Part shown: in pieces, positions 8,669-17,390 of the stretch
How positions within the stretch are numbered: the first letter of the stretch is position 1
How the letters are laid out: the number at the start of each line of letters is the position of its first letter
Origin: Methylomonas rhizoryzae
GTDB taxonomy: Bacteria > Pseudomonadota > Gammaproteobacteria > Methylococcales > Methylomonadaceae
Length of the DNA: 64,000 bases
Assembly (NCBI RefSeq): GCF_008632455.1
Contig: NZ_CP043929.1
Span: 3,720,001 to 3,784,000 of the forward strand
Reading direction: 5' to 3'
The notes under the pieces: generated by a model
The model's input: only the letters and a program-made list of their open reading frames with translations
The model's database searches: none
Told to the model about the DNA's origin: nothing
Program-made: the position numbers and the translations under genes

Positions 8669-9217
8669 TCAGCCCCCTTCCGCCCCCTGAAAACACCAAT
8701 GCCAGGGTTCGTAACGATAACCCGATGCGTTGCCGGGCGGGTAGGACATGACGAAGCCGAAGCGGTTGGCGTTGGCCTTTAGCCAGGCGAAGGCTGCGGT
8801 CAGTTCGAAACCCTGTTGCACCGCCGGTGCATCCGGGCAGGTCAGATCCACGGCGCGGCCGGTGTGGTGTTCGCTGTAGCCGGGCGGCGCCAGCACGGTC
8901 AGGATATCAGCAATTGCCGCGCCGGCGTCGAGCTTGGCGCGGATGATCTCGGCCTGGCGTTCCACGCTGCGGTAGGCCGAGATCAGGTAAATCTCGATGC
9001 CGTCGGTCGCTGCGGCGGCTTTCATCGCCTGCCAGGCGCGGCCGGCTGCCGGGGCCATTAGAAACTCCCTGCCCTTAGGGTCGACGTCGGCGACGGCCAA
9101 GCTTTCTGCCGCAGGATACAGGCGCAAGCCGCGGGCTTCGACCGCTTCGACCGCAATTCCCAGCGCAGCGCAGAGCGCACGCGGATCGCAGCTCGCCGTT
9201 TCCGGAGAATGCGTCAT
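8669..9217 (-). CDS. VanY-type D-alanyl-D-alanine carboxypeptidase
   Basis: A 182-residue peptidase of the VanY/M15 family. The zinc motif SxHxxGxAxD is present as SEHHTGRAVD at 115-124, and the second zinc/catalytic block EPWHW is near the C-terminus. LISAYRSVERQAEII is the usual substrate-pocket segment. There is no obvious signal peptide, so either the location is cytoplasmic or a longer start was missed. The likely activity is trimming the terminal D-Ala of peptidoglycan stem peptides. It stands alone. Confidence 0.85.
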   Translation of the reverse strand: MTHSPETASCDPRALCAALGIAVEAVEARGLRLYPAAESLAVADVDPKGREFLMAPAAGRAWQAMKAAAATDGIEIYLISAYRSVERQAEIIRAKLDAGAAIADILTVLAPPGYSEHHTGRAVDLTCPDAPAVQQGFELTAAFAWLKANANRFGFVMSYPPGNASGYRYEPWHWCFQGAEGG

Positions 9218-9478
9218 GTCCGCACCGGGTTAACAGGGCCATCCGCCGAACCGGCCGGCATTTGACCGAGGTGACTGCGATTTCGCAGCGGCCCTATCAA
9301 AGCGATCCAGCAACGGCTCCCGCAGGGTTTGGCCGAACGAGCTGAGCCGCCGAGTCAAGTCTTTAATTCCCATCATTTCCTCAAAACAAGCCGTCGTCGC
9401 GGCCCAACTTCCTCTGAAATTAACTGCGTTGTTCCCAAAGGCAGAACAAGCCGTTCTGTTAAAAGCCGATCCAAGCAT

Positions 9479-10100
9479 TCAGCGCGGTTTATGGATATCC
9501 AGTTTCCGCATCCGATAGCGCAACGTGCTGGGCTTGACCCGCAAGCGCTGCGCTGCGCCTTGCGGGCCTTCTATGACCCAGCGGGTTTGCTCCAGCACCT
9601 GCAGGATATGTTCGCGGGCGACCGCATCCAGACTGGCGTCGCCGAGCTGGAGCGGCGCAACGGAAACGTCCGTCGCACTGCCCGGCAATTGCTCGGCGCC
9701 GATCTCCAGCCACGGCCCGTCGGCCAGGATGATGGCGCGCTCGATGATGTTTTCCAGTTCGCGGATGTTGCCGGGCCAGCGGTAGTTCTGCAAACGTCGC
9801 ATCGATTCGGCGCCGACGCCGTTGATTTTTTTGCCGATTTTCGGCGCGAATTTGCCGATCAGAAAATCGGCCAGCAGCGGAATGTCTTCCAGCCGCTCCC
9901 GCAGCGGCGGCGTGGTCAGCGGAAACACGTTCAGCCGGTAGAACAAATCCTCGCGGAAATTTTTGTTCGCCACCTCCTGCAACAAGTCGCGGTTGGTAGC
10001 GGTGATGACCCGCACGTCCATTTTGATCGGGGTCTGGCCGCCGACGCGTTCGAATTCGCGTTCCTGGATCACCCGTAATAATTTGACCTGCTTGAGCGGG
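9479..10100 (-). pseudogene. Sigma-54-dependent activator, N-terminal half lost
   Basis: The frame has only the second half of an AAA+ sigma-54 activator: LLRVIQEREFERVGG, then ATNRDLLQEVANKNFREDLFYRLNV, PPLRERLEDIPLLADFL, the WPGNIRELEN block and a C-terminal Fis-like helix-turn-helix. Walker A, Walker B and the GAFTGA loop, together with any sensory domain, are absent. Similarity starts exactly beside the 24-nt palindrome at 10098. The remaining frame up to 10132 is not family-like, so the gene was cut by the RAYT/REP insertion or a related rearrangement. Confidence 0.85.
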
Positions 10101-10121
10101 ACGGGGTATGTACCCCGTCCC
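10098..10121. repeat. REP-like palindrome 1
   Basis: Perfect inverted repeat of 11 bp with a 2-nt centre (GGGACGGGGTA, TG, TACCCCGTCCC). It lies at the break point of the sigma-54 activator and beside a REP-associated transposase, which is where such palindromes are expected. Confidence 0.7.
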
Positions 10122-10160
10122 AAACTTTTCAAGCCAGTTCAAAGATAATGCAAACGTTAC

Positions 10161-10182
10161 GGACGGATTAAATAATCCGTCC
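10161..10182. repeat. REP-like palindrome 2
   Basis: Perfect inverted repeat of 10 bp with a 2-nt centre (GGACGGATTA, AA, TAATCCGTCC), 33 nt before the RAYT start. It shares the GGACGG core with palindrome 1, so the two may be variants of the same RAYT substrate. Confidence 0.65.
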
Positions 10183-10214
10183 AACCCCAATTATCAGAGG
10201 TGATTTGATTAACC

Positions 10215-10712
10215 ATGCCCTCCCGACGCGTAGCAACCGAGTTAAACGCCGGCACCTATTACGTCACCTTGACGGTCGCCCGTTGGTATTATTTGTTCGA
10301 TCGCTTCGAACGCTGGCAAATCCTGGCGGACTCGATCCGTTATTGCCAAGAACATAAAGCCTTGCATCTCAACGGTTACGTGTTCATGTTGAATCATTTG
10401 CATTTGATCGTAACCTCCCCGGATGTCGCTGGCTTTTTACGGGATTTCAAACGTTTCACCTCCAAACAACTGAAACAAAACATCGAAACCCACGAGCCGC
10501 GCATTTTGCCGTTATTTACCGACGAAGCCGGGCAGTATCAGTTTTGGCAAAATACCAACGCGCCCAAGAAAATTGAAAATCCGGCGTTTTATCGCCAAAA
10601 ACTCAATTACATCCACGAAAACCCGGTAAGAAAAAATTACGTGGAAAAACCGGAGCATTGGCGCTGGTCATCCGCCAATCCCCATACCCCGGTTAATGTG
10701 ATGTTTTTATGA
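10215..10712 (+). CDS. REP-associated tyrosine transposase (RAYT)
   Basis: A 165-residue Y1 transposase of the IS200-related RAYT family. The HUH motif is NHLHLIV (His 61 and His 63), and the catalytic Tyr is probably residue 132 in KLNYIHENPVRK. WRWSSA near the C-terminus is also typical. RAYTs nick single-stranded REP hairpins and are thought to spread them. The two GGACGG-type palindromes just upstream support this. The gene looks intact. Confidence 0.9.
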   Translation: MPSRRVATELNAGTYYVTLTVARWYYLFDRFERWQILADSIRYCQEHKALHLNGYVFMLNHLHLIVTSPDVAGFLRDFKRFTSKQLKQNIETHEPRILPLFTDEAGQYQFWQNTNAPKKIENPAFYRQKLNYIHENPVRKNYVEKPEHWRWSSANPHTPVNVMFL

Positions 10713-11020
10713 TGGCCGTACAAGGGATAAAAGCTGAATTCGCCGACAAGCAAACACCATGCTAACTTTTCAACCCTTTTGGGCCCTCGCCACTCGCTAT
10801 CGTATTGCTACGACTAAAACCCTCTTCATAAACTTCGCAAAAGCGAACGACCGCTCAACGCCAACGACACGCCTCAGCATAGATGGCCGGGTTAACCCGC
10901 GTAGGGAGGAAGCCGATACGACTGCTGGGATGCAGGAGGTAGAGCAACGCATGGAGCAGTTGCCGAGGCGTTCCGCCATTTTGGGATCGGTTTACCGAGT
11001 TCCGCCGAATGCCCCCGCGT
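10713..11020. other. Non-coding stretch after the RAYT
   Basis: About 300 bases without a recognisable gene. Open frames here have no family-like sequence. The stretch leads directly into an Rhs scrap, so it may be degraded mobile or Rhs-associated DNA. Confidence 0.35.
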
Positions 11021-11147
11021 CAGAATAGTTGTCGCCCAGCCACACGTAGTTGCGGGCGCTGCCGTTGCCGGTCTGTTCGTAGATCAAGCGGCCGGCGGTA
11101 TCGTTTACGTAGCGGGTTTGCCCGGCCCCGTTGGTTTTCAACACCCG
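11021..11147 (-). pseudogene. Rhs/YD-repeat protein fragment
   Basis: Read on the minus strand from 11147, about 42 codons give RVLKTNGAGQTRYVNDTAG followed by RLIYEQTGNGSARNYVWLGD. This is the conserved Rhs core segment just before the toxin tip (compare RLIYEQ and NYVWLGD with the Rhs gene at 48 kb). There is no start and no continuation on either side, so it is a relic of an Rhs gene. The other Rhs locus lies about 37 kb away. Confidence 0.7.
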
Positions 11148-11270
11148 CCGCCGGCCGCTGCTTATACCGATGTCTATTCCGCCGGATAGTCCACGGTCGG
11201 ATCATTTACATTCCAAGCGCAAGGCGCAAGCGGCCTAGAAATTCAACTCCAAGGACAAACAAGCCGACAC

Positions 11271-11837
11271 TCAGTTCTCACCGGCTTCGGATTGCGGCCC
11301 ATTCGGCATTAATAAGTCTTCCAGAAAAAACGCGGAGAGTTCGATGCGGTTATTCACCCCCGCCTTACGGTAAATCGCCCTAGCCTGGTCTCTTATGGTT
11401 CGCTCGCTCGAGTGCCGCAGCTCGGCAATTTGTGCGTGGCTTAACCCCTTCAACATGAACATGCCAACCTCAGCTTCCGCCCGGGTTAACTGCCAACTAT
11501 CGAATTGCTGCTGAATCTGTTTGGCCAAGCCGACGATCAAGTCCCGATTGGCATCGCGCCAATGCCGAGCTTGCCGATTGGCCAGCTCCAGATCGTGTCT
11601 CAGCAAAGCGATCTTCGCTTGTGCAGACAAGCAATACAATCGCCAGAAATAAACGATCCCGGAAAGCGACAGCGACAGTATGCCCAACTCCAGCAGTAAA
11701 TGCTGCCAGTGCACGCCTTCCCGGTAGTCTCCGACCATATCCAGGGCAATCAACACGCAAATCATCAGACTGATGAGAATCGCCCAAAGGTTGACACGTT
11801 TGTTTTCGATCATCGATTGCTCCCAAAATTGAGTCAA
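11271..11837 (-). CDS. Membrane-anchored LuxR-type transcription regulator
   Basis: A 188-residue protein. Two transmembrane helices lie at about residues 16-38 and 47-66, followed by a helical linker (ALLRHDLELANRQARHWRDAN). The C-terminal LuxR-type helix-turn-helix is LTRAEAEVGMFMLKGLSHAQ followed by IAELRHSSERTIRDQARAIYRKAGVNNR. There is no receiver or autoinducer domain, so the signal is probably sensed in the membrane. It is divergent from the cytochrome b gene, with 88 nt between start codons, and may regulate it. Confidence 0.8.
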   Translation of the reverse strand: MTQFWEQSMIENKRVNLWAILISLMICVLIALDMVGDYREGVHWQHLLLELGILSLSLSGIVYFWRLYCLSAQAKIALLRHDLELANRQARHWRDANRDLIVGLAKQIQQQFDSWQLTRAEAEVGMFMLKGLSHAQIAELRHSSERTIRDQARAIYRKAGVNNRIELSAFFLEDLLMPNGPQSEAGEN

Positions 11838-11925
11838 AAACCCCCTTATACGTCGGATGACGGATGCAGGAAAAAACGAATTTCCACACTATATGTGCAA
11901 GTTTCAAATTGGAGCGCCGCACAGT

Positions 11926-12588
11926 ATGGCAAAAGATTCAAAAAAAGTGAAAGTTTGGGATCCCGTAGTACGAATCGGCCACTGGTTGTTGATACCTGCC
12001 GTTTTTACCGCGTATTTCAGTGAAGACGACTTGATGCCACTGCACATCGTGGCGGGCTACGTCGTGAGCACGATCGTCTTGATTCGTTTGATTTGGGGTT
12101 TTTGTGGTAGCCGTTACGCTCGGTTTGCGGATTTCGTATATTCACCTGCCGCAATCCTCGCCTATTTGCAACAGATGCTTTCAGGCAAATCTCAGCACTA
12201 TATCGGCCACAACCCGGCCGGCGGTGCGATGGTCGTCGCTTTGCTGCTAAGCCTTGCCGCAACCTCGCTATCAGGTTTGAAATTGTATGCACTAGAAGAA
12301 AACGACGGCCCCTGGGCTTGGGCCGCAGAAATTGCAACATCTAACGGCTCGCCGCAACATCAAATCAAAAGCGGATTAGCCTCACCTTCGGCCAACACCG
12401 TTCTTCCCGCTACCGATAAAAAATCCGAAGAATTTTGGGAAGAATTGCACGAGTTGTTTGCGAACCTGACTCTGGCATTGGCCACATTGCATATCACCGC
12501 AGTCCTTTATTCGTCCCGGAGAGAAAAACAACAACTAATTACAGCCATGTTGAGTGGGGTTAAGGAAATAGACGACTCCTATAAATGA
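11926..12588 (+). CDS. Cytochrome b561 / Ni,Fe-hydrogenase-type cytochrome b
   Basis: A 220-residue inner-membrane di-haem cytochrome. VWDPVVRIGHW is the typical first-helix signature with a haem His; further helices carry LHIVAGYVV and TLALATLHITAVL. The ATG at 11926 has a GGAG upstream and gives the usual MAKDSKKVKVWD start. Earlier starts add an unlikely leader. Proteins of this type pass electrons between the quinone pool and a periplasmic partner. No hydrogenase or c-type cytochrome lies beside it; two exported proteins follow. Confidence 0.85.
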   Translation: MAKDSKKVKVWDPVVRIGHWLLIPAVFTAYFSEDDLMPLHIVAGYVVSTIVLIRLIWGFCGSRYARFADFVYSPAAILAYLQQMLSGKSQHYIGHNPAGGAMVVALLLSLAATSLSGLKLYALEENDGPWAWAAEIATSNGSPQHQIKSGLASPSANTVLPATDKKSEEFWEELHELFANLTLALATLHITAVLYSSRREKQQLITAMLSGVKEIDDSYK

Positions 12589-12732
12589 ACCTCCCACACA
12601 GATAACCCGCTAGGTGACGAACAATACGCCCACTAACTCGTCTTCAAGAGCGGTTTTCGCTTCACTTCAACCAAGCCTTCATGTAGCTCGAACGGCCGCT
12701 TGATAACTTGAATTTTCAACGAGAGGTATCCA

Positions 12733-13434
12733 ATGACGCATACACCCGTTTTTCTTTGTACCAGCAGCATGTTGATCGCTACCGCGGCATTTTCCGTCGC
12801 CAGTTTTGCAGCAGACATACAGATCGGTTTTAGCGGCAAGACTTTCGCCTCCAGCGTCGTGCAATGCGCTGCAGACCCTAACGGTAGTGGTGAGCAAGTG
12901 CCGAGCGTGCAAGCCGGTTTATTCAACGCCAAGCCTGGTACTAGTGCCGGCGTTTTCGTGAACGGCTCGCGGCTGGCAGTCGTGACTACTGCCAATCCGA
13001 GCACCGGCGTAGCTCTCGCCGACGGCAACAACAGCGTGGTCGTGCGCATCAGCAAAAAAACCGCCGACCGATACGCTTTTACCGTACAACCCGGAATGTG
13101 CTTGCTTCCCGATACCTCGGGCAACACCTTCAGCAACGACGGCTCATTGGAATACGCGGCCAGCGGCAAGTCATACGCAACGGTCACGCCGGGTTGCGCG
13201 CTGAATCCGGCTACCGGCCTTAGCCAGCCTTACGTCAACGTGTTCGATAACGGCACTTATCTTTTGAACGTGTCTATCAACGGCACCCCGTTGACCCAGC
13301 TCAACGGCACCACTCGCCCTAAAACCCCGGTATTTTTGAGTGCCGGAACCAACGTCATTTCGTTAGCTAACGCTTATATATCCACCGACTATTTCATCCG
13401 CGATGGCGGAAGCGGCAATTGCACCTTGCCTTAA
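12733..13434 (+). CDS. Exported protein of unknown function
   Basis: A 233-residue protein with a clear signal peptide ending SVASFAA. GAGAGG upstream of the ATG serves as ribosome binding site. The mature protein is beta-rich, with four Cys residues that could form disulphides and repeated short G/N-rich turns (GTSAGVFVNGS, NVSINGTPLTQLNGT). No family was recognised. It is followed 96 nt later by the PEP-CTERM-like protein, and the two may share export or surface roles. Confidence 0.75.
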   Translation: MTHTPVFLCTSSMLIATAAFSVASFAADIQIGFSGKTFASSVVQCAADPNGSGEQVPSVQAGLFNAKPGTSAGVFVNGSRLAVVTTANPSTGVALADGNNSVVVRISKKTADRYAFTVQPGMCLLPDTSGNTFSNDGSLEYAASGKSYATVTPGCALNPATGLSQPYVNVFDNGTYLLNVSINGTPLTQLNGTTRPKTPVFLSAGTNVISLANAYISTDYFIRDGGSGNCTLP

Positions 13435-13530
13435 GGAGTCTTTCGGCCGCGCACTGCTGCCGATTGAACCTTTATTACAAATCGAACATTTACACCCGCC
13501 AACCCATAAAACATTCAATTGAGGCACATC

Positions 13531-14610
13531 ATGAATAAACTAAATTTCGCCGCCGCGGCACTCAGCGTTTCCGGTTTATTGGGCAGCGCAATTGCCAACG
13601 CCAGTACCACCTACGGTACCTTGGGCAACTTCGACGTCTTCAACGATTCCACCAGCAATACCTATTACGGATTCGAAATCGAACTGGAAGGCATAGATCC
13701 TTCGGCAATCGCCAACTACAACGGCCAGTACTATACCTTTAGCAATTGGCACTACGGCTCCGGGCAAGTATCCGGCGGCAACGGCATCACCAGCATCCGC
13801 TATTTCGACGGCGGCGTACATAGCACCGTGCCGTATACCACAGCCATCACCAATACCGGCGGACACTCTTGTATTACGATTGCGGGCTGTGAGCACTTCG
13901 GCTTGGCCCTCAATCAAAACCCGACCGCCTCGCGTTACTATTGGCTGGATCAAAATGGCAATCGCAGCACTCCGGTCAACTTGATTGGCGCACCGATAGT
14001 CAACGTCGTGCAACCGCAACCGGCTCCCAACAACCCGGCACCGGTGGTGCAATTCGTGGTCGAAGCACCCGAGGCTCCGGAAGCGGAGCCGAACCAGCAT
14101 TTTTCCGATGCGGTATGGGTAAAGGTCATGAAAACCGAACTGGATTTGGAACACAAAGCCGATTTGAACGACCTGATGGCCGACAATCCGGACCAGATCG
14201 CCGACGAGAACGACCCTAACGCAGTCGAAGTGGAATGGAAGCTGATGCAACGCGATTTGCGTTTGGCTGCCGACGACCCCAAAAACCTGCTCGATAGCGG
14301 CGAGCAAGAAGCCGGGGCTGATGCGGAACAAGTATTAAGGACCTACCAATACTTTGCGTTTACCGGCAGTTACGATCCGGAAAGCCACGAAGCATCTTGC
14401 GTGGAAATCGGTTCGTGCGAAGACGATCTCGCCAACGATCCGGCCAACATCGAGTTGTATGTCGGCAGGCTGCTAGGCCAACAAATGATCGCCGCCAATT
14501 TGGATGGCCCTATCGTCTTTCCGGCTCAAGTACCTGTTCCGGGAGCGGTTTGGTTGTTCGGTACCGCATTACTGGGTTGGTTGAGAGCTATTACTAAACG
14601 TTCGGCCTAG
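13531..14610 (+). CDS. Exported protein with PEP-CTERM-like sorting tail
   Basis: A 359-residue protein. The ATG at 13531 has a GAGG six bases upstream and gives a signal peptide MNKLNFAAAALSVSGLLGSA. The middle contains a Pro-rich linker (VVQPQPAPNNPAPVV) and an acidic helical part. The C-terminus VPVPGAVWLFGTALLGWLRA ends in basic residues, the plan of a PEP-CTERM exosortase sorting signal with the variant VPxPGAxWLFG. This suggests cleavage and surface delivery. No exosortase is in the window. Confidence 0.78.
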   Translation: MNKLNFAAAALSVSGLLGSAIANASTTYGTLGNFDVFNDSTSNTYYGFEIELEGIDPSAIANYNGQYYTFSNWHYGSGQVSGGNGITSIRYFDGGVHSTVPYTTAITNTGGHSCITIAGCEHFGLALNQNPTASRYYWLDQNGNRSTPVNLIGAPIVNVVQPQPAPNNPAPVVQFVVEAPEAPEAEPNQHFSDAVWVKVMKTELDLEHKADLNDLMADNPDQIADENDPNAVEVEWKLMQRDLRLAADDPKNLLDSGEQEAGADAEQVLRTYQYFAFTGSYDPESHEASCVEIGSCEDDLANDPANIELYVGRLLGQQMIAANLDGPIVFPAQVPVPGAVWLFGTALLGWLRAITKRSA

Positions 14611-14614
14611 ATAC

Positions 14615-14650
14615 AAAATCCCCGGCCGATTCCTAGGGATAGGCCGGGGG
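14615..14650. terminator. Hairpin between convergent genes
   Basis: CCCCGGCC (14620-14627) pairs with GGCCGGGG (14642-14649). On the minus strand the hairpin is followed by ATTTTG, a short T tract. It lies between the convergent genes ending at 14610 and 14761 and could end both transcripts. Confidence 0.55.
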
Positions 14651-14760
14651 CAATTCAAGTTCGCTTAGCCACGCTATGCACCGAATAGCCGCCACCGTTT
14701 AGACCGTAATTAGCCGGTGCAAAACGACTCCGCGTTACGCAAACGAATGATGAAGGGATG

Positions 14761-15255
14761 TTACTGATTGCCCGCAAGTTCCAGCGAAAGCGCCTTACAA
14801 TCGCTAAGAATTAAATGATCGGGATCCACCGATAAGGCAAATGGAGCCACTTTCTTCAACGCGCTTAAACCGAGAATCTGACGCTCGGTGCCTTTGAATA
14901 CCGCCGCCTCCACGTCGCGCACGATACAGCAGCAGCCGATGTTGAGTTTCGCGATGCGATAAATCGGCACAATCACATCGGACCCGTCGGCCATAACCCC
15001 CGAAACTTGTTTGACATAATCCACGTTTCCGCGCTCTTTAAGTAAATCGAGGGTAGCTTCGTTGATTGTTACATAATCGGAACCCGTATCGACCATCAAA
15101 TCGTTCCCGGCGATTCCGTCAAATTCAACCTGAACATAAAAAGTCGCCGTACCCTTTTTGCTCATAGGCACCGTAGTGGCGAATTGACCCGCTTGGGCAA
15201 GAGGCAACCAAAAACACAAGCTAAACAAGGACAACCGGACGATTTGTGCAAACAT
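14761..15255 (-). CDS. Retropepsin-like periplasmic aspartyl protease
   Basis: A 164-residue exported protein. The ATG at 15255 has GGAA six bases upstream and gives a signal peptide ending PLAQA. The active site motif is MVDTGSDYVTI, and a downstream ILGLSALK matches the second hydrophobic-hydrophobic-Gly block of retropepsins. Only one DTG is present, so it would act as a dimer. Substrate unknown. A longer GTG start at 15282 is possible but lacks a good ribosome binding site. Confidence 0.8.
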   Translation of the reverse strand: MFAQIVRLSLFSLCFWLPLAQAGQFATTVPMSKKGTATFYVQVEFDGIAGNDLMVDTGSDYVTINEATLDLLKERGNVDYVKQVSGVMADGSDVIVPIYRIAKLNIGCCCIVRDVEAAVFKGTERQILGLSALKKVAPFALSVDPDHLILSDCKALSLELAGNQ

Positions 15256-15554
15256 GGTGATTCCGAAAATAAATTGCGCCACACTTGCAGCTTACCCAGC
15301 ATATCGCATGCCATTAAAAAATATGTTTAATTACATTATCTTATAAAAAAACCGACTTTAGTCTCCGCACTTGCAAGCACCAAAAAAGAGCGTTATGATG
15401 AATAAAATGCACCATATCAATGCAAATCGAACAAACGGCTAGCGGAAAAAGAATTGCGAATTTAATATTGATTCGATATATTAATATCATTCCTTATTCA
15501 CCTAAGGAATCCATGCGGGGGTTAACTTCATCAATCGACAGGGGTACTACTATC

Positions 15555-15848
15555 ATGAAAAAAACAATTCAAATCACAAGCTTGCTTGCGGCTGTGGCAA
15601 CGGCTTCAATTTCAACCAGCGCTTTTGCGGAAACCGACAACTGCAATTCCTTCTGGCCGAAACTACCCTACAATTGCGTATTACACCGCGGCAAGGCGCT
15701 TCCCGCCGAACGCGCGGACTTTTCCGCATTTGAAACGGGTACTACCAAAACCTCTTCTATCGACAAGGCTCACTACACGCATCGATCCATTTCCAGATAC
15801 GCGGCAAAACAACTTCGCCCGCAATCGACCGAAGCCGAGAATAGATAA
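15555..15848 (+). CDS. Small exported protein, possibly the front part of a frameshifted gene
   Basis: A 97-residue protein with a clear signal peptide (MKKTIQITSLLAAVATASIS, cleaved after TSAFA). The mature part has two Cys residues and no recognised family. The ATG at 15555 is chosen because it begins the signal peptide; the frame is open further upstream but AT-rich and not protein-like. Coding-like sequence continues after the stop in another frame (15845-16147), so the gene may be broken. Confidence 0.55.
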   Translation: MKKTIQITSLLAAVATASISTSAFAETDNCNSFWPKLPYNCVLHRGKALPAERADFSAFETGTTKTSSIDKAHYTHRSISRYAAKQLRPQSTEAENR

Positions 15849-16147
15849 TTTCAGCACTGTGTCGGAGTGCCGTAGTTGCCGACAAGCGCGTACTCAATCC
15901 TCTCATACAACATCCGACCGAACCCGTTGCTCACAATACCGCAGTCAATGTCGCCGACTTTGATTACCCGCATTTTAACCTTGAGCACCGCCGTCCAACC
16001 TGGCTAGAACCTAGCCAGGCACCGCCCGAAAAACAGCAATCGCCTAGCTTGCGGGTAGTAAACCCCGGCAAGAACATCTACGAAGCATACATCTCGGGAT
16101 TGGCTCGACAGCAACTTAGGGAATGTCTATCTGCTGGGCCGCGCTAA
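15845..16147 (+). pseudogene. Coding-like continuation in a different frame
   Basis: An open frame without a start codon directly follows the stop of the gene at 15555-15848 and reads VVADKRVLNPLIQHPTEPVA and later WLEPSQAPPEKQQSPSLRVV, ending LARQQLRECLSAGPR. The residue mix is protein-like. A frameshift near 15840-15870 would join it to the signal-peptide protein. It overlaps the convergent gene end at 16116 by 32 nt. This is weak evidence, from composition only. Confidence 0.3.
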
Positions 16148-17249
16148 TAATGCCGTTGTCTTTTTGCACCGTGACCCAATGTTGGCCGGAAGCAAGTGCA
16201 TCGGTCAGATAAATTGAAATGGCATTATTTTTCCAAACATCCGCCGCAAGCTCCTCGCCGTCCAACATGACTTTACCCATGATTTTGCCGAAACCAACCC
16301 CTTTTATTTTCAGTTGGTCGCCAGCTGACGTTTGTTTCCGGTTTATGCGACTGATCTTCGGCAATACGATGGAGGTTGATTTCAGCTCGATAGGTAAAGC
16401 TTCGTCGCTAAATTGATACTGGCCCAGACCTTTAATCATCCCAACCCCTTTGGCAACAAAATACGTCACGGCGACTTGCTGCGAGTTTACCGTCGAGCCG
16501 TCGAATACCGGCAGCACGGTGTCTTGAGCCACCTCGACCACATTCGCATACAGCCAATTTCCGACTGGGTATTGGTCATAGTACTGTTTGATCTCCCACC
16601 GTTCGGGCGATGCGACACTGGAATCATCCAAGTCCCGGCATTCGGAACTGCCGAACATTTTTGCACAAACGCTTCCCTGAAAATTCAGCGTAACGGGAGC
16701 TTGCGCACTGTAAACATAGCCGACTCCCAGGGTATCCAGATCGTTTCTATCCAAAAACCATTCGCTAGGCGGTGAAATTTGCGCAACCAAATCAGCTACG
16801 ACTTTAGCCGTTACTCCGCCGGCTGCGACCGAAACTTTGAAGTCCGCCGTTTCGTCGCTGATCAAGATTTTTCCTTCGTCGCCCGACAGCAGATTTTCGA
16901 CGATTTTCATACTGAATCGGCCGCCTGCGGTTCGCGTGCCCAAACGAGCCACTAAATTTCCGCTGATTTTGGCGGTTCTTTGCAAAGTTTTAGGATCTAT
17001 CGTCAACAACAGATTGCCGAACTTCAAGCGCAGGCTGTCCAAACCTTGCAACTGGCCGCCGGTAATCACGATAGGTAGGCCATTATTGATGATATAAGTC
17101 CATTGCAATTTCAGCGGCTTGCCATTGTCCTTGTTCATGGTAACCGGCGAAAAAGAACCGTTGCCGCCCCATTCCGCCCACGCCAAGCCGCCGGCAAGCA
17201 CCGCGGCCAGCAAAGAAAAAATAATGAATTGACGAATAAAACCTTTCAT
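16116..17249 (-). CDS. Exported protein with C-terminal IPT/TIG-like domain
   Basis: A 377-residue protein. The ATG at 17249 is preceded by a strong AGGAGG and gives a signal peptide (MKGFIRQFIIFSLLAAVLAG, cleaved near LAWAEWGG). Most of the protein is beta-rich and of unknown family. The last 80 residues (PKISRINRKQTSAGDQLKIK, then GVGFGKIMGKVMLDG and HWVTVQKDNG) have the shape of an IPT/TIG immunoglobulin-like fold. A role in surface attachment or polymer binding is only a guess. Confidence 0.72.
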   Translation of the reverse strand: MKGFIRQFIIFSLLAAVLAGGLAWAEWGGNGSFSPVTMNKDNGKPLKLQWTYIINNGLPIVITGGQLQGLDSLRLKFGNLLLTIDPKTLQRTAKISGNLVARLGTRTAGGRFSMKIVENLLSGDEGKILISDETADFKVSVAAGGVTAKVVADLVAQISPPSEWFLDRNDLDTLGVGYVYSAQAPVTLNFQGSVCAKMFGSSECRDLDDSSVASPERWEIKQYYDQYPVGNWLYANVVEVAQDTVLPVFDGSTVNSQQVAVTYFVAKGVGMIKGLGQYQFSDEALPIELKSTSIVLPKISRINRKQTSAGDQLKIKGVGFGKIMGKVMLDGEELAADVWKNNAISIYLTDALASGQHWVTVQKDNGIISAAQQIDIP

Positions 17250-17390
17250 AGCCAACCTCCTGTTTGCGATAGCAACCGGCAAAAAGTAAAAGCCACACGT
17301 CAGCGCCGATAAATTAAACACAACATGTCACCCAGACCGCAACCTTAAGCCATCCTAACGACCATGAAGGCTTGGCAAATGTAAGGTAGT

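Noticed and set aside
9230..9478. 82-codon minus-strand frame between VanY and the sigma-54 remnant
   Set aside because: No family, no ribosome binding site, composition not protein-like.
10759..11028. 89-codon plus-strand frame after the RAYT
   Set aside because: No recognisable family and it runs against an Rhs scrap on the other strand.
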